From Taurinivorans muris (GTDB lineage Bacteria > Desulfobacterota > Desulfovibrionia > Desulfovibrionales > Desulfovibrionaceae), in assembly GCF_025232395.1 (NCBI RefSeq), contig NZ_CP065938.1, positions 1,860,001 through 1,924,000 of the forward strand: DNA of 64,000 nucleotides, read 5' to 3'. Below the pieces are notes generated by a model. The model did no database searches. It was not told the DNA's origin and saw only the letters and a list, made by a program, of their open reading frames with translations. How positions within the stretch are numbered: the stretch's first letter is position 1; each line of letters begins with the position of its first letter. Position numbers and translations under genes: made by a program. Below are positions 17,981 through 27,688 of the stretch, one piece after another.

Positions 17981-18709
17981 TTATTTCTCTTTTATTAACA
18001 TATTCAGAATACGTGCGGTCGCGCAGGCGGCTCCGAAACCGTTGTCGATATTGAAAACGGAAATTCCGGAAGAACAGCTGGCAAGCATGGAGGACAGGGC
18101 CGTTTCTCCGTTTTTCGCCATGCCGTAGCCGACAGACGTAGGCACGGCAAGGATAGGGCTTTTAATAAGTCCGCCTAAAACAGAAACAAGGGCGGCGTCC
18201 AAGCCTGCGACGGCGATAACGATGTCGTATTCCCGGATTTGCGGGAGAGCTTTTTGTATCCGCCAAAGCCCCGCAACGCCGCAATCTTCAAACATGGAAT
18301 GTTCAATGCCCAAATATTCCAAGGTTCTTGCCGCTTCCCAAGCTGTTTTCGCGTCTGCGCTTCCCGCGGAAACAACGGCTACTTTCTTGCTGGCTTTATG
18401 GGGAGGCAGGGCGAAAGCGAAGGCGGTTCGGGACAGTTCATGATAATTGATGTTTTTTTGGATGGTTTCCGGAAAACCGTAAAAAATTTCAGGCGCCAAG
18501 CGTGTAAATAAAATACTTTTTCCTGTGCTTTCATTAAATTCAAGCAGAAGGGATTGTATGATGTCTTTGTTTTTTCCCTCGCAAAAAACAGCTTCAGGCA
18601 GACCGAGACGCTCTTCACGTTCATAGTCGAATTGGACGTGAGCGGTATTTTTTTTGTTTTTCATAGGGGATTGATAGCATTTTTTCAGAAAAGAGTAAAG
18701 GCTAATCAT
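17981..18709 (-). CDS. larB: Nickel-pincer cofactor biosynthesis protein LarB
   Basis: LarB carboxylates and hydrolyses nicotinic acid adenine dinucleotide in the first step of nickel-pincer nucleotide synthesis. The 242-residue protein has the R-E-E-R-x-G-x-P-E motif (REERLGLPEAVFCEGK, about 31-46) and a C-terminal PurE-like domain (about 108-235) including VVSAGSADAKTAWEA, EDCGVAGLWR and AVPTSVGYG. The start is uncertain: neither the ATG at 18709 nor an internal ATG at 18664 has a clear ribosome site. The longer form is kept because the family usually has extra N-terminal residues. Coupled to larC with a one-base gap. Confidence 0.9.
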   Translation of the reverse strand: MISLYSFLKKCYQSPMKNKKNTAHVQFDYEREERLGLPEAVFCEGKNKDIIQSLLLEFNESTGKSILFTRLAPEIFYGFPETIQKNINYHELSRTAFAFALPPHKASKKVAVVSAGSADAKTAWEAARTLEYLGIEHSMFEDCGVAGLWRIQKALPQIREYDIVIAVAGLDAALVSVLGGLIKSPILAVPTSVGYGMAKNGETALSSMLASCSSGISVFNIDNGFGAACATARILNMLIKEK

Positions 18710-19149
18710 GGCTTATGTGGTTTATTGACCTATAAAATACTTTTTTGATGTTTGAAAGTATGCTCGTTGTTTTGACAGGGCATGCTCGAAAAAAATCATG
18801 CGATGTCGGGGATAAATAATATTTTTTTCACAAGAAGCTGTTTTGTTTTTTTTTCTGATGCGTAAAAAAATATAGTATAATTTATTTTTTTTATTGATGA
18901 TTTTTTTAAAAAAACGGAAATTTTCGCTGAAAATTTAAGAAACTTGCAATTTTCAAAGCATGCATTGCAAATTTTAATATGCTGCGGAATTATTTTTGTC
19001 AGGTTTTCCAAAAATATGTGAAAATAAAAACTTTACCGTCATTCCTTATTATTTTAGCTGGTTATGGTCATTTGCCATAAAAAAGACGGAAAAAGAATGG
19101 ACTTTCTTATTTTAATTATGAAATACTTTAGAAAAATATGGAGGTTTTT
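18710..19149. other. Intergenic region, no gene seen
   Basis: AT-rich divergent region between larB (minus) and the sodium:alanine symporter gene (plus). A 71-codon minus-strand frame at 18796-19011 is Lys/Ile/Phe-biased and is not credible. Isolated TATAAT-like words occur near 18881, but no well-spaced promoter pair could be assigned. Confidence 0.5.
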
Positions 19150-20532
19150 ATGGAATTTTTTATGGATTTTTTAAACAGCTTCAGCGGGTTTCTTTGGGGA
19201 CCTGCCATGCTTGTTCTGTTGGTAGGCACCGGTATTTATCTTACGCTTGGTTTGAAATTTTTCACATTTCGTAAAATGCCGCAAGGTTTTGCCGGCATTT
19301 GGAAAGGGCGCAGCAGCAGCGGCGACGGGGAAATCTCTTCTTTCAACGCTTTGATGACAGCCCTTTCTGGAACAATCGGCACAGGCAACATCGCAGGGGT
19401 TGCAACGGCGATTTTCTTGGGCGGTCCCGGCGCGCTTTTTTGGATGTGGATGACCGCCCTTGTCGGCATGGCTACCAAATTTTCTGAAATTTTGCTTGCA
19501 ATGTATTACAGGCAGCGTTCCCCGCAAGGCAACTATGTGGGCGGGGCTATGTATTTTATTGAACGCGGGCTCGGACCGAAATATAAATTTTTAAGTGTGC
19601 TTTTTTCCATTTTCTGCATTTGCGCTTGTTTTGGCACGGGCAACATGATTCAAAGCAACACTGTTGCCGAATCCCTTGCTTCAAATTTCGGCGTGCCGAA
19701 CTGGATAAGCGCTCTCGGTTTATTTGCTGTCGCAGCTGTCGTTATTCTTGGCGGCATTCAGCGTATCGGCAATTTCGCCGGCAAGGTCGTGCCTCTTATG
19801 GCGCTTGTGTATATCCTTGTTTCTTTGACCGTTATCATTATGTATGCGGACAGGGTTGTCGATGTGTTCATCTATGTTGTGGATGACGCATTTACGCCGA
19901 CCGCCGCACAAGGCGGTTTTGCCGGTGCCACCGTGATGATGGCTATCCGTTACGGTATGGCGCGCGGCGTATTTTCCAACGAAGCCGGTCTTGGTACCGC
20001 TCCTATCGCCCATGCCACGGCAACCAATAACTGTTCTGTAAACCAAGCCATGCTCGGTATGCTTGACACGTTCATCGATACGATTATCGTATGCAGCATG
20101 ACAGGTTTCGCCATTTTGGTAACCGATTTGTGGCGCTCCCCCGAAGCATTGAACGGCGTCGCTCTGACTACCGCAGCGTTTGACCTCGCCCTTGGCGGCA
20201 TCGGCGGCAAGCTTGTGACCATTTGCCTGCTTTTCTTTGCATTCACAACAGCTCTCGGCTGGTGCGTGTACGGGGAACGCTGCGCCATTTACCTTTTTGG
20301 TGACAAGGCCCTTATGCCGTTCCGTTTGATTTACACCTTGGCTATTCCCGTCGGGGCATTGGTGCAATTGGATTTGGTATGGCTTATTGCCGACTGTGCC
20401 AACGCATTGATGGCCATTCCCAACCTTATCGGCGTATTGCTCTTGAGTCCGTTGGTATTCAGACTTGTGAAGGAATATAATGCAACCGGCAAGGTCCATA
20501 CCTTTGATGACGAACAAGAACGCAAGAAGTAA
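19150..20532 (+). CDS. Sodium:alanine symporter (AGCS family)
   Basis: A 460-residue inner-membrane sodium-coupled importer for alanine or glycine with about 10-11 hydrophobic segments. The family signature is visible as FNALMTALSGTIGTGNIAGVA (about 67-87), followed by GGPGALFWMW and a later GVFSNEAGLGTAPIAHA block (about 277-293). The ATG at 19150 is chosen because GGAGG lies five bases upstream; an earlier in-frame ATG at 19138 would overlap that ribosome site. A monocistronic unit closed by a terminator. Confidence 0.93.
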   Translation: MEFFMDFLNSFSGFLWGPAMLVLLVGTGIYLTLGLKFFTFRKMPQGFAGIWKGRSSSGDGEISSFNALMTALSGTIGTGNIAGVATAIFLGGPGALFWMWMTALVGMATKFSEILLAMYYRQRSPQGNYVGGAMYFIERGLGPKYKFLSVLFSIFCICACFGTGNMIQSNTVAESLASNFGVPNWISALGLFAVAAVVILGGIQRIGNFAGKVVPLMALVYILVSLTVIIMYADRVVDVFIYVVDDAFTPTAAQGGFAGATVMMAIRYGMARGVFSNEAGLGTAPIAHATATNNCSVNQAMLGMLDTFIDTIIVCSMTGFAILVTDLWRSPEALNGVALTTAAFDLALGGIGGKLVTICLLFFAFTTALGWCVYGERCAIYLFGDKALMPFRLIYTLAIPVGALVQLDLVWLIADCANALMAIPNLIGVLLLSPLVFRLVKEYNATGKVHTFDDEQERKK

Positions 20533-20552
20533 TTTTTGCTGATTTTAGAAAC

Positions 20553-20583
20553 AAAAAAGCCGTTTTTATGAACGGCTTTTTTT
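20553..20583 (+). terminator. Intrinsic terminator after the alanine symporter
   Basis: AAAAAGCCGTT / AACGGCTTTTT with a short loop and seven T residues. Confidence 0.88.
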
Positions 20584-20730
20584 ATGAGCGAACATTTTTT
20601 ATATTTGGGATAGTATATCAACCGCGGCGGCATGTTTGGACAGTTTTTGGGGGAGAAGCCGTCTTATTTTAAAAATATTTTTGGAAAATATCTTCTAAGG
20701 AAAGTCAAAAAAGAAAAAAGGCGATTAAAT

Positions 20731-20753
20731 AAAAAAAGCCCCTAAAAGGCTTT
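20731..20753 (-). terminator. Intrinsic terminator of tRNA-Val
   Basis: On the minus strand AAAGCC-TTTTAGG-GGCTTT followed by a T run, starting 6 bases after the tRNA 3' end. Confidence 0.75.
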
Positions 20754-20758
20754 GAAAC

Positions 20759-20834
20759 TGGTGGATGGTGAGAGGCTCGAACTCCCGACCCTCGGTGTGT
20801 AAAACCGATGCTCTACCAACTGAGCTAACCATCC
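20759..20834 (-). tRNA. tRNA-Val (anticodon TAC)
   Basis: The 76-base cloverleaf reads on the minus strand: acceptor stem GGATGGT / ACCATCC, D arm GCTC-AGTTGGTA-GAGC, anticodon stem TCGGT / ACCGA around loop TTTACAC (anticodon TAC, reading GUA and related valine codons), variable loop GGGTC, T arm GGGAG-TTCGAGC-CTCTC, and an encoded CCA end. All stems pair fully. It has its own promoter and terminator. Confidence 0.97.
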
Positions 20835-20845
20835 GTCGTTTTGTC

Positions 20846-20874
20846 TATATACAGAGAAGCTTTTTTATTGTCAA
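20846..20874 (-). promoter_or_regulatory. Promoter of tRNA-Val
   Basis: On the minus strand TTGACA (20869-20874) and TATATA (20846-20851) are 17 bases apart, a near-consensus sigma-70 promoter. Transcription would start a few bases before the tRNA acceptor stem. Confidence 0.85.
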
Positions 20875-21071
20875 GGAAAATTTTGCAAAAGAGGCAAAAA
20901 AGCTTAAGAACGTTTTCGTTTCGTAAAAGAAGCATGAAAATACGTATGATGAATGAAGAAACACGGAGAAGAAAATAATTGGTTTATAAAGGCGTTAAAA
21001 AAGCTGAGATAAAACGATAAGGCAGGGCAGTCAAAATCAAAACCATATGAAAATCTTGCGTGTGACCGCTA

Positions 21072-21114
21072 AAAAAAGCCCCGTTTAATGGATTTTCCAC
21101 CAAACGGGGCTTTT
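21072..21114 (-). terminator. Intrinsic terminator of the BI-1 gene
   Basis: AAAAGCCCCGTTT / AAACGGGGCTTTT with a loop of about 14 bases. On the minus strand it is followed by a T run, fitting termination of the gene ending at 21142; the symmetrical arms could work in both directions. Confidence 0.85.
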
Positions 21115-21141
21115 GAAAAGCTTAGTTGATTACAAGTCCCG

Positions 21142-21840
21142 TTATTTTCTTTCGCCGAATAATCTGAGCAAATACAGGAAGAGGTTGATAAAATCAAGAT
21201 ACAGGGTCATAGCGCCGAGAAGCGCGCCGCGGCGCATGGCGACAGCGTCGTCAAGGGGAGCGGTTTCGCCCATTTGCTTGAGTTTTTGAGTGTCAAAAGC
21301 GGTAAGCCCTACGAAAACAATGACTCCGACAATGCTGATCACGAAATCCATGGCGGTACTTGCAATGAAAATATTGGCGAGCGTGGCAAGGATAAGTCCC
21401 CAAAGCCCCATGATACAGAAAGAACCGATACTGGTAAGGTCTTTTTGGGTCTTAATACCGTAAATGCTCATTCCTCCAAACATGCCGGCGGTGATGATGA
21501 AGGTTTTTGCAATGGAAGCTTCGGTATAGACAAGGGTGATGGGGGCGAGGAAAACGCCGTTCAGCACCGCATAAAGCATGAACAGGGACGTTGCGACAAC
21601 AGGGGATAATTTATGCATGGCAAAGGAAAGGTAAAGGACAATTCCTAAAATGCCTGCAATAAGCACAATGGGCATATAGCCGGAAAAAGTCGCCATAAGA
21701 ATTGTTTGATTGCTTATTGTGATATAGGCGCTGAGTGCTGTTATGCAAAGAGCCGCCGCCATCCATAAATAGACTTGCTGTAAAAAGACAGTCACGCTGG
21801 AACGGCTTGCCGCCATGCTTTGTGTTTGATTATATTCCAT
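21142..21840 (-). CDS. Bax inhibitor-1/YccA family membrane protein
   Basis: A 232-residue protein with seven hydrophobic segments. The last helices carry the conserved GLTAFDTQKLKQM motif (about 176-188), whose aspartate belongs to the calcium/pH-sensing pair in BsYetJ-like proteins, and the end LYLDFINLFLYLLRLFG is nearly diagnostic. The ATG at 21840 follows GGAGGAAATGAA, an excellent ribosome site; the frame continues upstream without such a site. Bacterial members are proposed pH-gated calcium leak channels or FtsH partners. Monocistronic with its own terminator. Confidence 0.93.
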   Translation of the reverse strand: MEYNQTQSMAASRSSVTVFLQQVYLWMAAALCITALSAYITISNQTILMATFSGYMPIVLIAGILGIVLYLSFAMHKLSPVVATSLFMLYAVLNGVFLAPITLVYTEASIAKTFIITAGMFGGMSIYGIKTQKDLTSIGSFCIMGLWGLILATLANIFIASTAMDFVISIVGVIVFVGLTAFDTQKLKQMGETAPLDDAVAMRRGALLGAMTLYLDFINLFLYLLRLFGERK

Positions 21841-22047
21841 TTCATTTCCTCCAATGGTTGAATGAACATAGTATAAGCACGATTTGCCAAATAGGCAAGG
21901 GCAAAGAGTTCGGGAGCGGTTTTTTCCGGTTTTTTGTGCCGGTATCTTCAATTGGGCTTATTCGGAGTGGTATTGTTCTGCGTCTATTATCCCGTCCGTT
22001 CGGGTACATGTCGTTTTTTTCGGCTTGCGGTCGGTTTCATAAAAAAA

Positions 22048-22076
22048 TTGACAATAAATGTGATACAGCCTATTTT
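22048..22076 (+). promoter_or_regulatory. Probable promoter of the FkbM methyltransferase gene
   Basis: TTGACA at 22048-22053 and TATTTT at 22071-22076, 17 bases apart, ending 35 bases before the ATG at 22112. Confidence 0.55.
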
Positions 22077-22111
22077 TTTATTTAGTTACCAACATAAAAT
22101 GGATTACCGTT

Positions 22112-23251
22112 ATGAATTTGAAAGACCGTGTCAATTCAATACAGCTTCGGCGCTCATGGGACATGCCCGATTTCCGGCTCAATATTTGCTGTATAACCCT
22201 GCGGGAAGATCTTGCTCTTTTGCCGTTGTTTTTAGAGAAATATCCCAAGAGCAAAGTTTGTCTGCTGCTTGTTTTGGATCTTTTGGGCAATAGTCCTGAA
22301 TACATAAGCGTTTCAACCGCCGGCGGCACGATTGCCGTTCCGGTTTGCGGGGTGAAGGACATAAAGCGGATCGCTGAATTGGAAAAAGTGATTTTCTGCA
22401 AGCCCGGAGCTGCCGGTGCCGGCATGGTGGCTGCGGTTTTACGTGAATTGGCTGTTTTGGGCATTCATAGCGTGTACTTGTATGCAGGGCGGAGAGGAAA
22501 ATTCGGTGTGCGGAAAACGTTACCGGATTTCTACCGCCAGAATGAGGCAAGCTTGCAAAAGGTATACGGTCTTTTGGCGGATGATGCCAGCCGTGAGGCG
22601 TATGCCGCGCGGATCAAGGCGCTGATGACAGGAAATGCCGGATATTTGCCGCTTTCCGCGCATGAGGAATATTATCATCCTCTAGTCCGCCCGGAATACG
22701 GGGATATCATGTTGGACGGAGGCGTGTCGGACATGGTGGGCGTTCAGAAGCGATTTGCGCAAAGCGTTGGTGAGAAAGGATGCGTGTTCGGTTTTGAACC
22801 TATTCCGGATATGGCTGCAGTTGCAAGAAAAGAACTGGCGTGTTTTCCCCAGTATCATCTGCAAACCTCCGGACTGGGCAAGACCACGGAAGAGGTCCGT
22901 TTCGCGTATTTGCGGGATTCTTCCCATATGGCAGCCCAAAATTCCGAAGAGGAAAATTCCGTTCTTTGCCAGATGACGAGCATTGATGATTTTGTGCGCA
23001 AGCATTGGCTCGGTCGGGTGAACTGCATAAAACTTGATGTTGAAGGTGCGGAAATGCTCGCTTTGGCGGGAGGCAGGGAAACCATTCTGAAACACCGTCC
23101 GAAATTGATTGTCTGCCTGTACCATAAGCCGTCGGATATGGTTGATGTTCCCCTTTTCATCCATGATCTTGCCGAAGAATACGCATTGTATGTCGCACAT
23201 TCGTCATGTATGTTCACGGATACGATTTTGTATGCTATCCCCCGCTCATAA
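22112..23251 (+). CDS. FkbM family SAM-dependent methyltransferase
   Basis: A 379-residue protein whose C-terminal half (about 190-375) is an FkbM-type methyltransferase. It shows the SAM-binding strand-loop MLDGGVSDMVGVQKRF (about 200-215), FGFEPIPD (about 229-236), and the family motif IKLDVEGAE (about 310-318). The N-terminal 180 residues have nucleotide-binding-like strands (TVSTAGGTIAVP, VYLYAGRRGKFGV) that I do not recognise. FkbM enzymes methylate hydroxyl groups on polyketides, sugars or glycolipids. The gene stands alone behind its own promoter, with no glycan cluster next to it, so the acceptor is unknown. The ribosome site is weak. Confidence 0.85.
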   Translation: MNLKDRVNSIQLRRSWDMPDFRLNICCITLREDLALLPLFLEKYPKSKVCLLLVLDLLGNSPEYISVSTAGGTIAVPVCGVKDIKRIAELEKVIFCKPGAAGAGMVAAVLRELAVLGIHSVYLYAGRRGKFGVRKTLPDFYRQNEASLQKVYGLLADDASREAYAARIKALMTGNAGYLPLSAHEEYYHPLVRPEYGDIMLDGGVSDMVGVQKRFAQSVGEKGCVFGFEPIPDMAAVARKELACFPQYHLQTSGLGKTTEEVRFAYLRDSSHMAAQNSEEENSVLCQMTSIDDFVRKHWLGRVNCIKLDVEGAEMLALAGGRETILKHRPKLIVCLYHKPSDMVDVPLFIHDLAEEYALYVAHSSCMFTDTILYAIPRS

Positions 23252-23496
23252 TTGAATATTGACGGTTAGGCGGCATGAAATTCTTCTTTCTGCTTTGTTT
23301 TAGGCAGTAATTTTGAACTTGCAGCGGCAGCGCCGGTGTTTTTTGTTTTCTTTGTTTTATGTCTGTGTATCAGCGGCATTGTTTTTGATTTAAGCGGTAA
23401 AAATTTAAAAAAAATTGCCGGCAATTTGGTTCCGGTTATTTTTATGATACGGATTGATTGCCGGCTGTGATTTGAAAAAATACGGAGAGCAAGGAC

Positions 23497-24075
23497 TTAG
23501 AGGCAGTTTTTCAGCTCTTTTGCAATGATGCCCGCAATAAGTTTGTTGCCTTGTTCACTCGGGTGGACGCCGTCTTTTAAATCGCCGACAAAATCATTAT
23601 CCAGCAGTTCTTGGAACATATTGATATAATACACTGAATTTTCAGAACAAATTTTTTCTTGTATGCTGATAAGCCTGTTCAGGCGTTCATTTTGTTCAGC
23701 ATTGGCGACAGGGCTCGGACTAATGGCGATGACCTGCCCTTTGCTTTTGGCTGATTGAATGAGTTTCGTATAGTTTTCTTTGCTTTCTTCAAGGCTTAAA
23801 TACGGATTTTCCGTAAATTTCATCGTATCCACGACACCGCACATCAAAAAGAAGACAGGCGTGCTTCCTGCTAAGTTGCGGACGGAAAATTCATTGTCAA
23901 AACGGGCGAGTATTTCTTTGGAAGAGTTTTTGCAAACCCCTAAATTATAAAATTTCGTAGGGGGAAGAGAAAAATTTTTTTGCAGATTGCCGATTATTAG
24001 TTGATAAAAGCTGTCTTTGGGCTGAACATTGACACCCAAGGTGATGGAATCACCGAAAAAATAGAAAATATGCAT
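23497..24075 (-). CDS. SGNH/GDSL-type hydrolase
   Basis: A 192-residue cytoplasmic-looking hydrolase. Block I is FFGDSITLGV (about 6-15) with the nucleophile serine in GDSI. An oxyanion glycine/asparagine region is LMCGVVDTM (about 78-86), where Cys-Gly replaces the usual Gly-x-Asn. Block V is DGVHPSEQG (about 169-177) with the catalytic aspartate and histidine. The family covers esterases, acyltransferases and lipases; substrate unknown. Start ATG at 24075 has AGAGGA seven bases upstream. The 23252-23496 stretch before it (245 bases) shows nothing recognisable. Confidence 0.85.
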   Translation of the reverse strand: MHIFYFFGDSITLGVNVQPKDSFYQLIIGNLQKNFSLPPTKFYNLGVCKNSSKEILARFDNEFSVRNLAGSTPVFFLMCGVVDTMKFTENPYLSLEESKENYTKLIQSAKSKGQVIAISPSPVANAEQNERLNRLISIQEKICSENSVYYINMFQELLDNDFVGDLKDGVHPSEQGNKLIAGIIAKELKNCL

Positions 24076-24093
24076 GGATTTTTCCTCTTAATA

Positions 24094-24138
24094 TGAAAAA
24101 AATCCCCATTTATTGGTTTGTGCCGTCAATAAATGGGG
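24094..24138 (-). terminator. Intrinsic terminator of hppA
   Basis: A 12-bp perfect stem CCCCATTTATTG / CAATAAATGGGG (24104-24115 and 24127-24138). On the minus strand it is followed by ATTTTTTTC, so it ends transcription coming from hppA before the SGNH gene. Confidence 0.85.
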
Positions 24139-24184
24139 AGGGTATTTTTTACAGTTTTTTTTTCTTTATATACGGTATTGCATG

Positions 24185-26263
24185 TTATGCAAGAGCAAGC
24201 AAAAGAAGAAGCGCTGCGATATTGATGATTTTAATCATCGGGTTGATCGCAGGGCCTGCGGTATCTTTATACGGGTCGCCGACGGTGTCGCCGGTTACAG
24301 CCGCTTTGTGCGCGTCTGAACCTTTGCCGCCGAAGTTTCCGTCTTCAATGTATTTTTTTGCGTTATCCCATGCACCGCCGCCGCTTGTCATGGAAATGGC
24401 GACGAAAATACCAGTTACGATAGTGCCCATGAGCATGGCGCCGAGGCTTGCGAATGCCGCGTCCTGTCCGCCGACAAGGGAAATAATTCCATAGAGGACA
24501 ATAGGTGCGAGAACAGGCAGCAAGGAAGGGATGATCATTTCCTTAATTGCCGCTTTTGTAAGCATATCGACAGCAGCATGGTAATCAGGTTTGGCGGTTC
24601 CTTCCATAATTCCCGGAATTTCTTTGAATTGGCGGCGAACTTCCACAACAACGGCGGAACCTGCGCGGCCGACGCTCATCATGCCCATTGCGCCGAAGAG
24701 GTAAGGCAAAAGCCCGCCGAGGAAAAGACCGATGAGAACATAAGGGTCTTGGAGGGAGAAGGTGATTTTGGAAAGCGGGAAGTAGCGGGAAAGGTCTTCC
24801 GTGTATGCCGCAAAAAGAACAAGGGCTGCAAGAGCGGCAGAGCCGATAGCATATCCTTTGGTAACGGCTTTTGTCGTGTTGCCGACAGCGTCAAGGGCGT
24901 CTGTGACTTCACGGACTTCTTCAGGAAGACCGCTCATTTCGGCAATGCCGCCGGCGTTATCGGTAACAGGTCCGTATGCGTCAAGAGCGACAACCATGCC
25001 GGCAAGAGCGAGCATTGTTGTAGCGGCAATGGAAATGCCGAAAAGTCCGGCGTTATGGTAAGCAAACAAGATACCGGCGCAAATGACGATTACAGGCAAT
25101 GCGCAAGCTTCCATGGAAATAGCAAGACCTTGGATGACGTTTGTTCCGTGACCTGTGGTGGAAGCTTTTGCAATGCTTCTGACAGGACGGTAGGCGGTTG
25201 ACGTGTAGTATTCGGTTATCCATACCAAAAGGGCGGTAACGCCAAGACCGGTGAAAGAACACAAAAGGAGGTTGCCGCCGGTGAACGCTTTGCCGTTGAT
25301 AACCATTTCACCGGTATTCCAGAAGAATGCCATGGTGATGAACGTGATAAGGGCTGCGGAAATGACAGCGGTCGCAAGGAAGCCTTTATAAAGGGCTTTC
25401 ATGATTTTCTTATCGTCGGAAAGCTTCACGAAGAAGGTGCCGGCGATAGAAGCCAGGATACAAACGCCGCTGATGAGAAGCGGATAAATGATCATAAGGT
25501 TTTGCAAAGCGCCTTCAAAGTAAATGGAAGCCAAAAGCATGGTGGCGACAATGGTGACGGCATAGGTTTCAAAAAGGTCGGCAGCCATGCCTGCACAGTC
25601 GCCTACGTTGTCGCCTACGTTGTCAGCAATAACGGCAGGGTTGCGAGGGTCGTCTTCAGGAATGCCGGCTTCGACTTTGCCTACAAGGTCAGCGCCTACG
25701 TCAGCGCCTTTGGTGAAAATACCGCCGCCAAGACGGGCGAAAATGGAAATTAAGGAAGCGCCGAAGGAAAGGGCTACCAATGCCTGCATGAGTTCAGCCG
25801 TGTCGACCTGGAACATTTGCAGGATCGCATAGTAGAAAGTAACGCCTAAAAGTCCGAGACCGACAACCAACAAACCTGTGATTGCGCCGGATTGGAAAGC
25901 GATGTTCAATGCAGGGGTAAGACCTTCACGGGCTGCTTCCGCGGTACGCACGTTAGCGCGGACAGAAACGTTCATGCCGATATATCCGGCTACACCGGAC
26001 AAAATGGCACCAATTACGAAACCGAGTGCGACAAGGAAAGAAAGGGAGAAAAGAAGCAGCACCGCAACAATGACGCCCACAATGGCGATAGTGCGGTATT
26101 GGCGGTTTAAATATGCCTGTGCACCTTCTTGAATCGCACCTGCGATACGCTGCATATCTTCATTGCCCGTGCTGGCTGAAAGCACGACTTTAGAGGCTTT
26201 GAACGCGTAATACAGTGCGAATGCCGCGCAAGCAAAGACCAATAATAAGGAAATAGAAGTCAT
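24185..26263 (-). CDS. hppA: Membrane-bound proton-pumping pyrophosphatase
   Basis: Couples hydrolysis of pyrophosphate to ion pumping across the inner membrane. The 692 residues form about 16 helices. The catalytic loop reads [20 protein letters not shown] and continues [22 protein letters not shown], all standard. The residue after GNTT is lysine ([10 protein letters not shown] near 455-464); in this family lysine there marks the potassium-independent, proton-pumping class, alanine the potassium-dependent class. In sulfate reducers the enzyme can recover energy from pyrophosphate made during sulfate or sulfonate-linked activation. Monocistronic, with a terminator. A possible promoter, TTGTTG-N17-TTTAAT, lies in the 130 bases upstream but is weak. 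Confidence 0.96.
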   Translation of the reverse strand: MTSISLLLVFACAAFALYYAFKASKVVLSASTGNEDMQRIAGAIQEGAQAYLNRQYRTIAIVGVIVAVLLLFSLSFLVALGFVIGAILSGVAGYIGMNVSVRANVRTAEAAREGLTPALNIAFQSGAITGLLVVGLGLLGVTFYYAILQMFQVDTAELMQALVALSFGASLISIFARLGGGIFTKGADVGADLVGKVEAGIPEDDPRNPAVIADNVGDNVGDCAGMAADLFETYAVTIVATMLLASIYFEGALQNLMIIYPLLISGVCILASIAGTFFVKLSDDKKIMKALYKGFLATAVISAALITFITMAFFWNTGEMVINGKAFTGGNLLLCSFTGLGVTALLVWITEYYTSTAYRPVRSIAKASTTGHGTNVIQGLAISMEACALPVIVICAGILFAYHNAGLFGISIAATTMLALAGMVVALDAYGPVTDNAGGIAEMSGLPEEVREVTDALDAVGNTTKAVTKGYAIGSAALAALVLFAAYTEDLSRYFPLSKITFSLQDPYVLIGLFLGGLLPYLFGAMGMMSVGRAGSAVVVEVRRQFKEIPGIMEGTAKPDYHAAVDMLTKAAIKEMIIPSLLPVLAPIVLYGIISLVGGQDAAFASLGAMLMGTIVTGIFVAISMTSGGGAWDNAKKYIEDGNFGGKGSDAHKAAVTGDTVGDPYKDTAGPAINPMIKIINIAALLLLLALA

Positions 26264-26392
26264 ATAAGACCCTCGCTACGTTGAAATGATATGGGAAAAG
26301 CCACGAAGCTCTGTCCAACATATTAGAATTAAAAATCATATATGAAAAAACAACAATAAGCAAGGATAAAGTCAAGGTATGAAAAAATAATT

Positions 26393-27496
26393 TTAAAACC
26401 CTAAAGAAGTGAGCACTTCGTGGGGAACAGTGTTCCACCACGTTGCGAGCATTTCAGGGGTGACGGGATTTTCCTCCCCTCCCAGAACATAAGCATGGTC
26501 GCCTGTTTGGATATTTTTTCCGTCGTAAATGTCAGTGATGTCAATGGCGGTCATTTGCATGGTGATATAGCCGAGCACGGGGCAGTGCCGTCCGAGCAGG
26601 GAAACATGAGGCACAAAATTGCTGTCTTGGCTGAAAACACGGTTGCTGCGGCGGTATCCGTTGGCATAGCCTATGCCTATCCATGCCGCCACGGTGTCGC
26701 GTTCCGCCGTAAAGCTCTGCATGTAGCTTAAGCATTCCCCGCGTTTTAAATGATTTATACTGAGAATTGGGGCGGTAAGAGCGAGGGCGGGCTTCAAATG
26801 AGGGGTCAGCGCCTCTTTTTGGGTGCCGTACAGCGGATTTCCGCCGTAAAAAATTCTTCCGATGCGGGCGATATCTCCCGCATATTCCGGATAGGCGACG
26901 AGAGCCGCGGAATTGGCGAAACTCGTTTTTATGTCAGGAAAGGCGTTTTTTAACGCTGTAACGGCAGGAGCGAGCCGCTCCGCCTGTGTTTGCATGTAGC
27001 CGTTTTCAGAAATAACATCGGCGCTAGCATAGTGCGTCAGCACATATTGCGCTGTTTTGTTGTGTTTTTTGATGGAGTGAATCACTTCACCGATATCTTG
27101 AGGCAAAAATCCGAGGCGTCCCATGCCGGAATTGATTTTTACGGCGATTTTGCTCGAATGGGTCAGTGCTTTGTCCAAGGATTGCCTGTCGTGGGCAAGG
27201 CTGACAATGTTTTCCTCTTCGCCTTTTTTGTATTCTTCGTCGGTCAGCGCTCCCAGCAGCGGGATAATTTCATTTGCGATACCTTTTTCCCTGAGCTCCA
27301 ATGCCTCATAAATCGTGCCGGTGGCAAAATACTTGACGCCCTGTTTTTCAAAAAAACGTGCTATTTCCACGGCGCCATGGGCATACGCATTCGCCTTGAT
27401 GACAGGCATAAGTTCCGGATGGAGATTTTTAACCTGTCTGTAATTGTAAAGAAGCGCATCGAAATCGATTTGTATTCTGCAAAAAGCGTTTTTCAT
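26393..27496 (-). CDS. alr: Alanine racemase
   Basis: PLP-dependent enzyme interconverting L- and D-alanine for peptidoglycan. 367 residues, usual length. The PLP lysine lies in VIKANAYAHG (about 32-41), the catalytic tyrosine in IGIGYANGYRR (about 263-273). INSGMGRLGF (about 120-129) and the SNAALVAYPE-like region (SANSAALVAYPE, about 191-201) are family blocks. The sodium:alanine symporter is 6 kb away, not linked. A promoter TTGTCT-N18-TATTAC lies upstream on the minus strand. Confidence 0.95.
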   Translation of the reverse strand: MKNAFCRIQIDFDALLYNYRQVKNLHPELMPVIKANAYAHGAVEIARFFEKQGVKYFATGTIYEALELREKGIANEIIPLLGALTDEEYKKGEEENIVSLAHDRQSLDKALTHSSKIAVKINSGMGRLGFLPQDIGEVIHSIKKHNKTAQYVLTHYASADVISENGYMQTQAERLAPAVTALKNAFPDIKTSFANSAALVAYPEYAGDIARIGRIFYGGNPLYGTQKEALTPHLKPALALTAPILSINHLKRGECLSYMQSFTAERDTVAAWIGIGYANGYRRSNRVFSQDSNFVPHVSLLGRHCPVLGYITMQMTAIDITDIYDGKNIQTGDHAYVLGGEENPVTPEMLATWWNTVPHEVLTSLGF

Positions 27497-27524
27497 GGTT
27501 CGTCCTTTTTTGTCTTTTTGTATT

Positions 27525-27554
27525 GTAATATGAATTCCATAAAAAGCAAGACAA
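27525..27554 (-). promoter_or_regulatory. Possible promoter of alr
   Basis: On the minus strand TTGTCT (27549-27554) and TATTAC (27525-27530) are 18 bases apart, ending 28 bases before the alr ATG. Both elements are one or two bases from consensus. Confidence 0.4.
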
Positions 27555-27688
27555 GATTTTTACAGTGATTTCAATATGATATATTTATAAAAAAATATTT
27601 TTTTAAAGAATTTATTTGCTTTATTCTTCTGAAAATTTATGTTACAATTTTTGTGATTTTTTATAATATGAATATGTGGAATATGTGA

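Noticed and set aside
19720-20517. A 265-codon minus-strand frame opposite the alanine symporter
   Set aside because: The plus strand encodes a clear AGCS transporter; the antisense product is rich in His, Gln and Gly with no domain.
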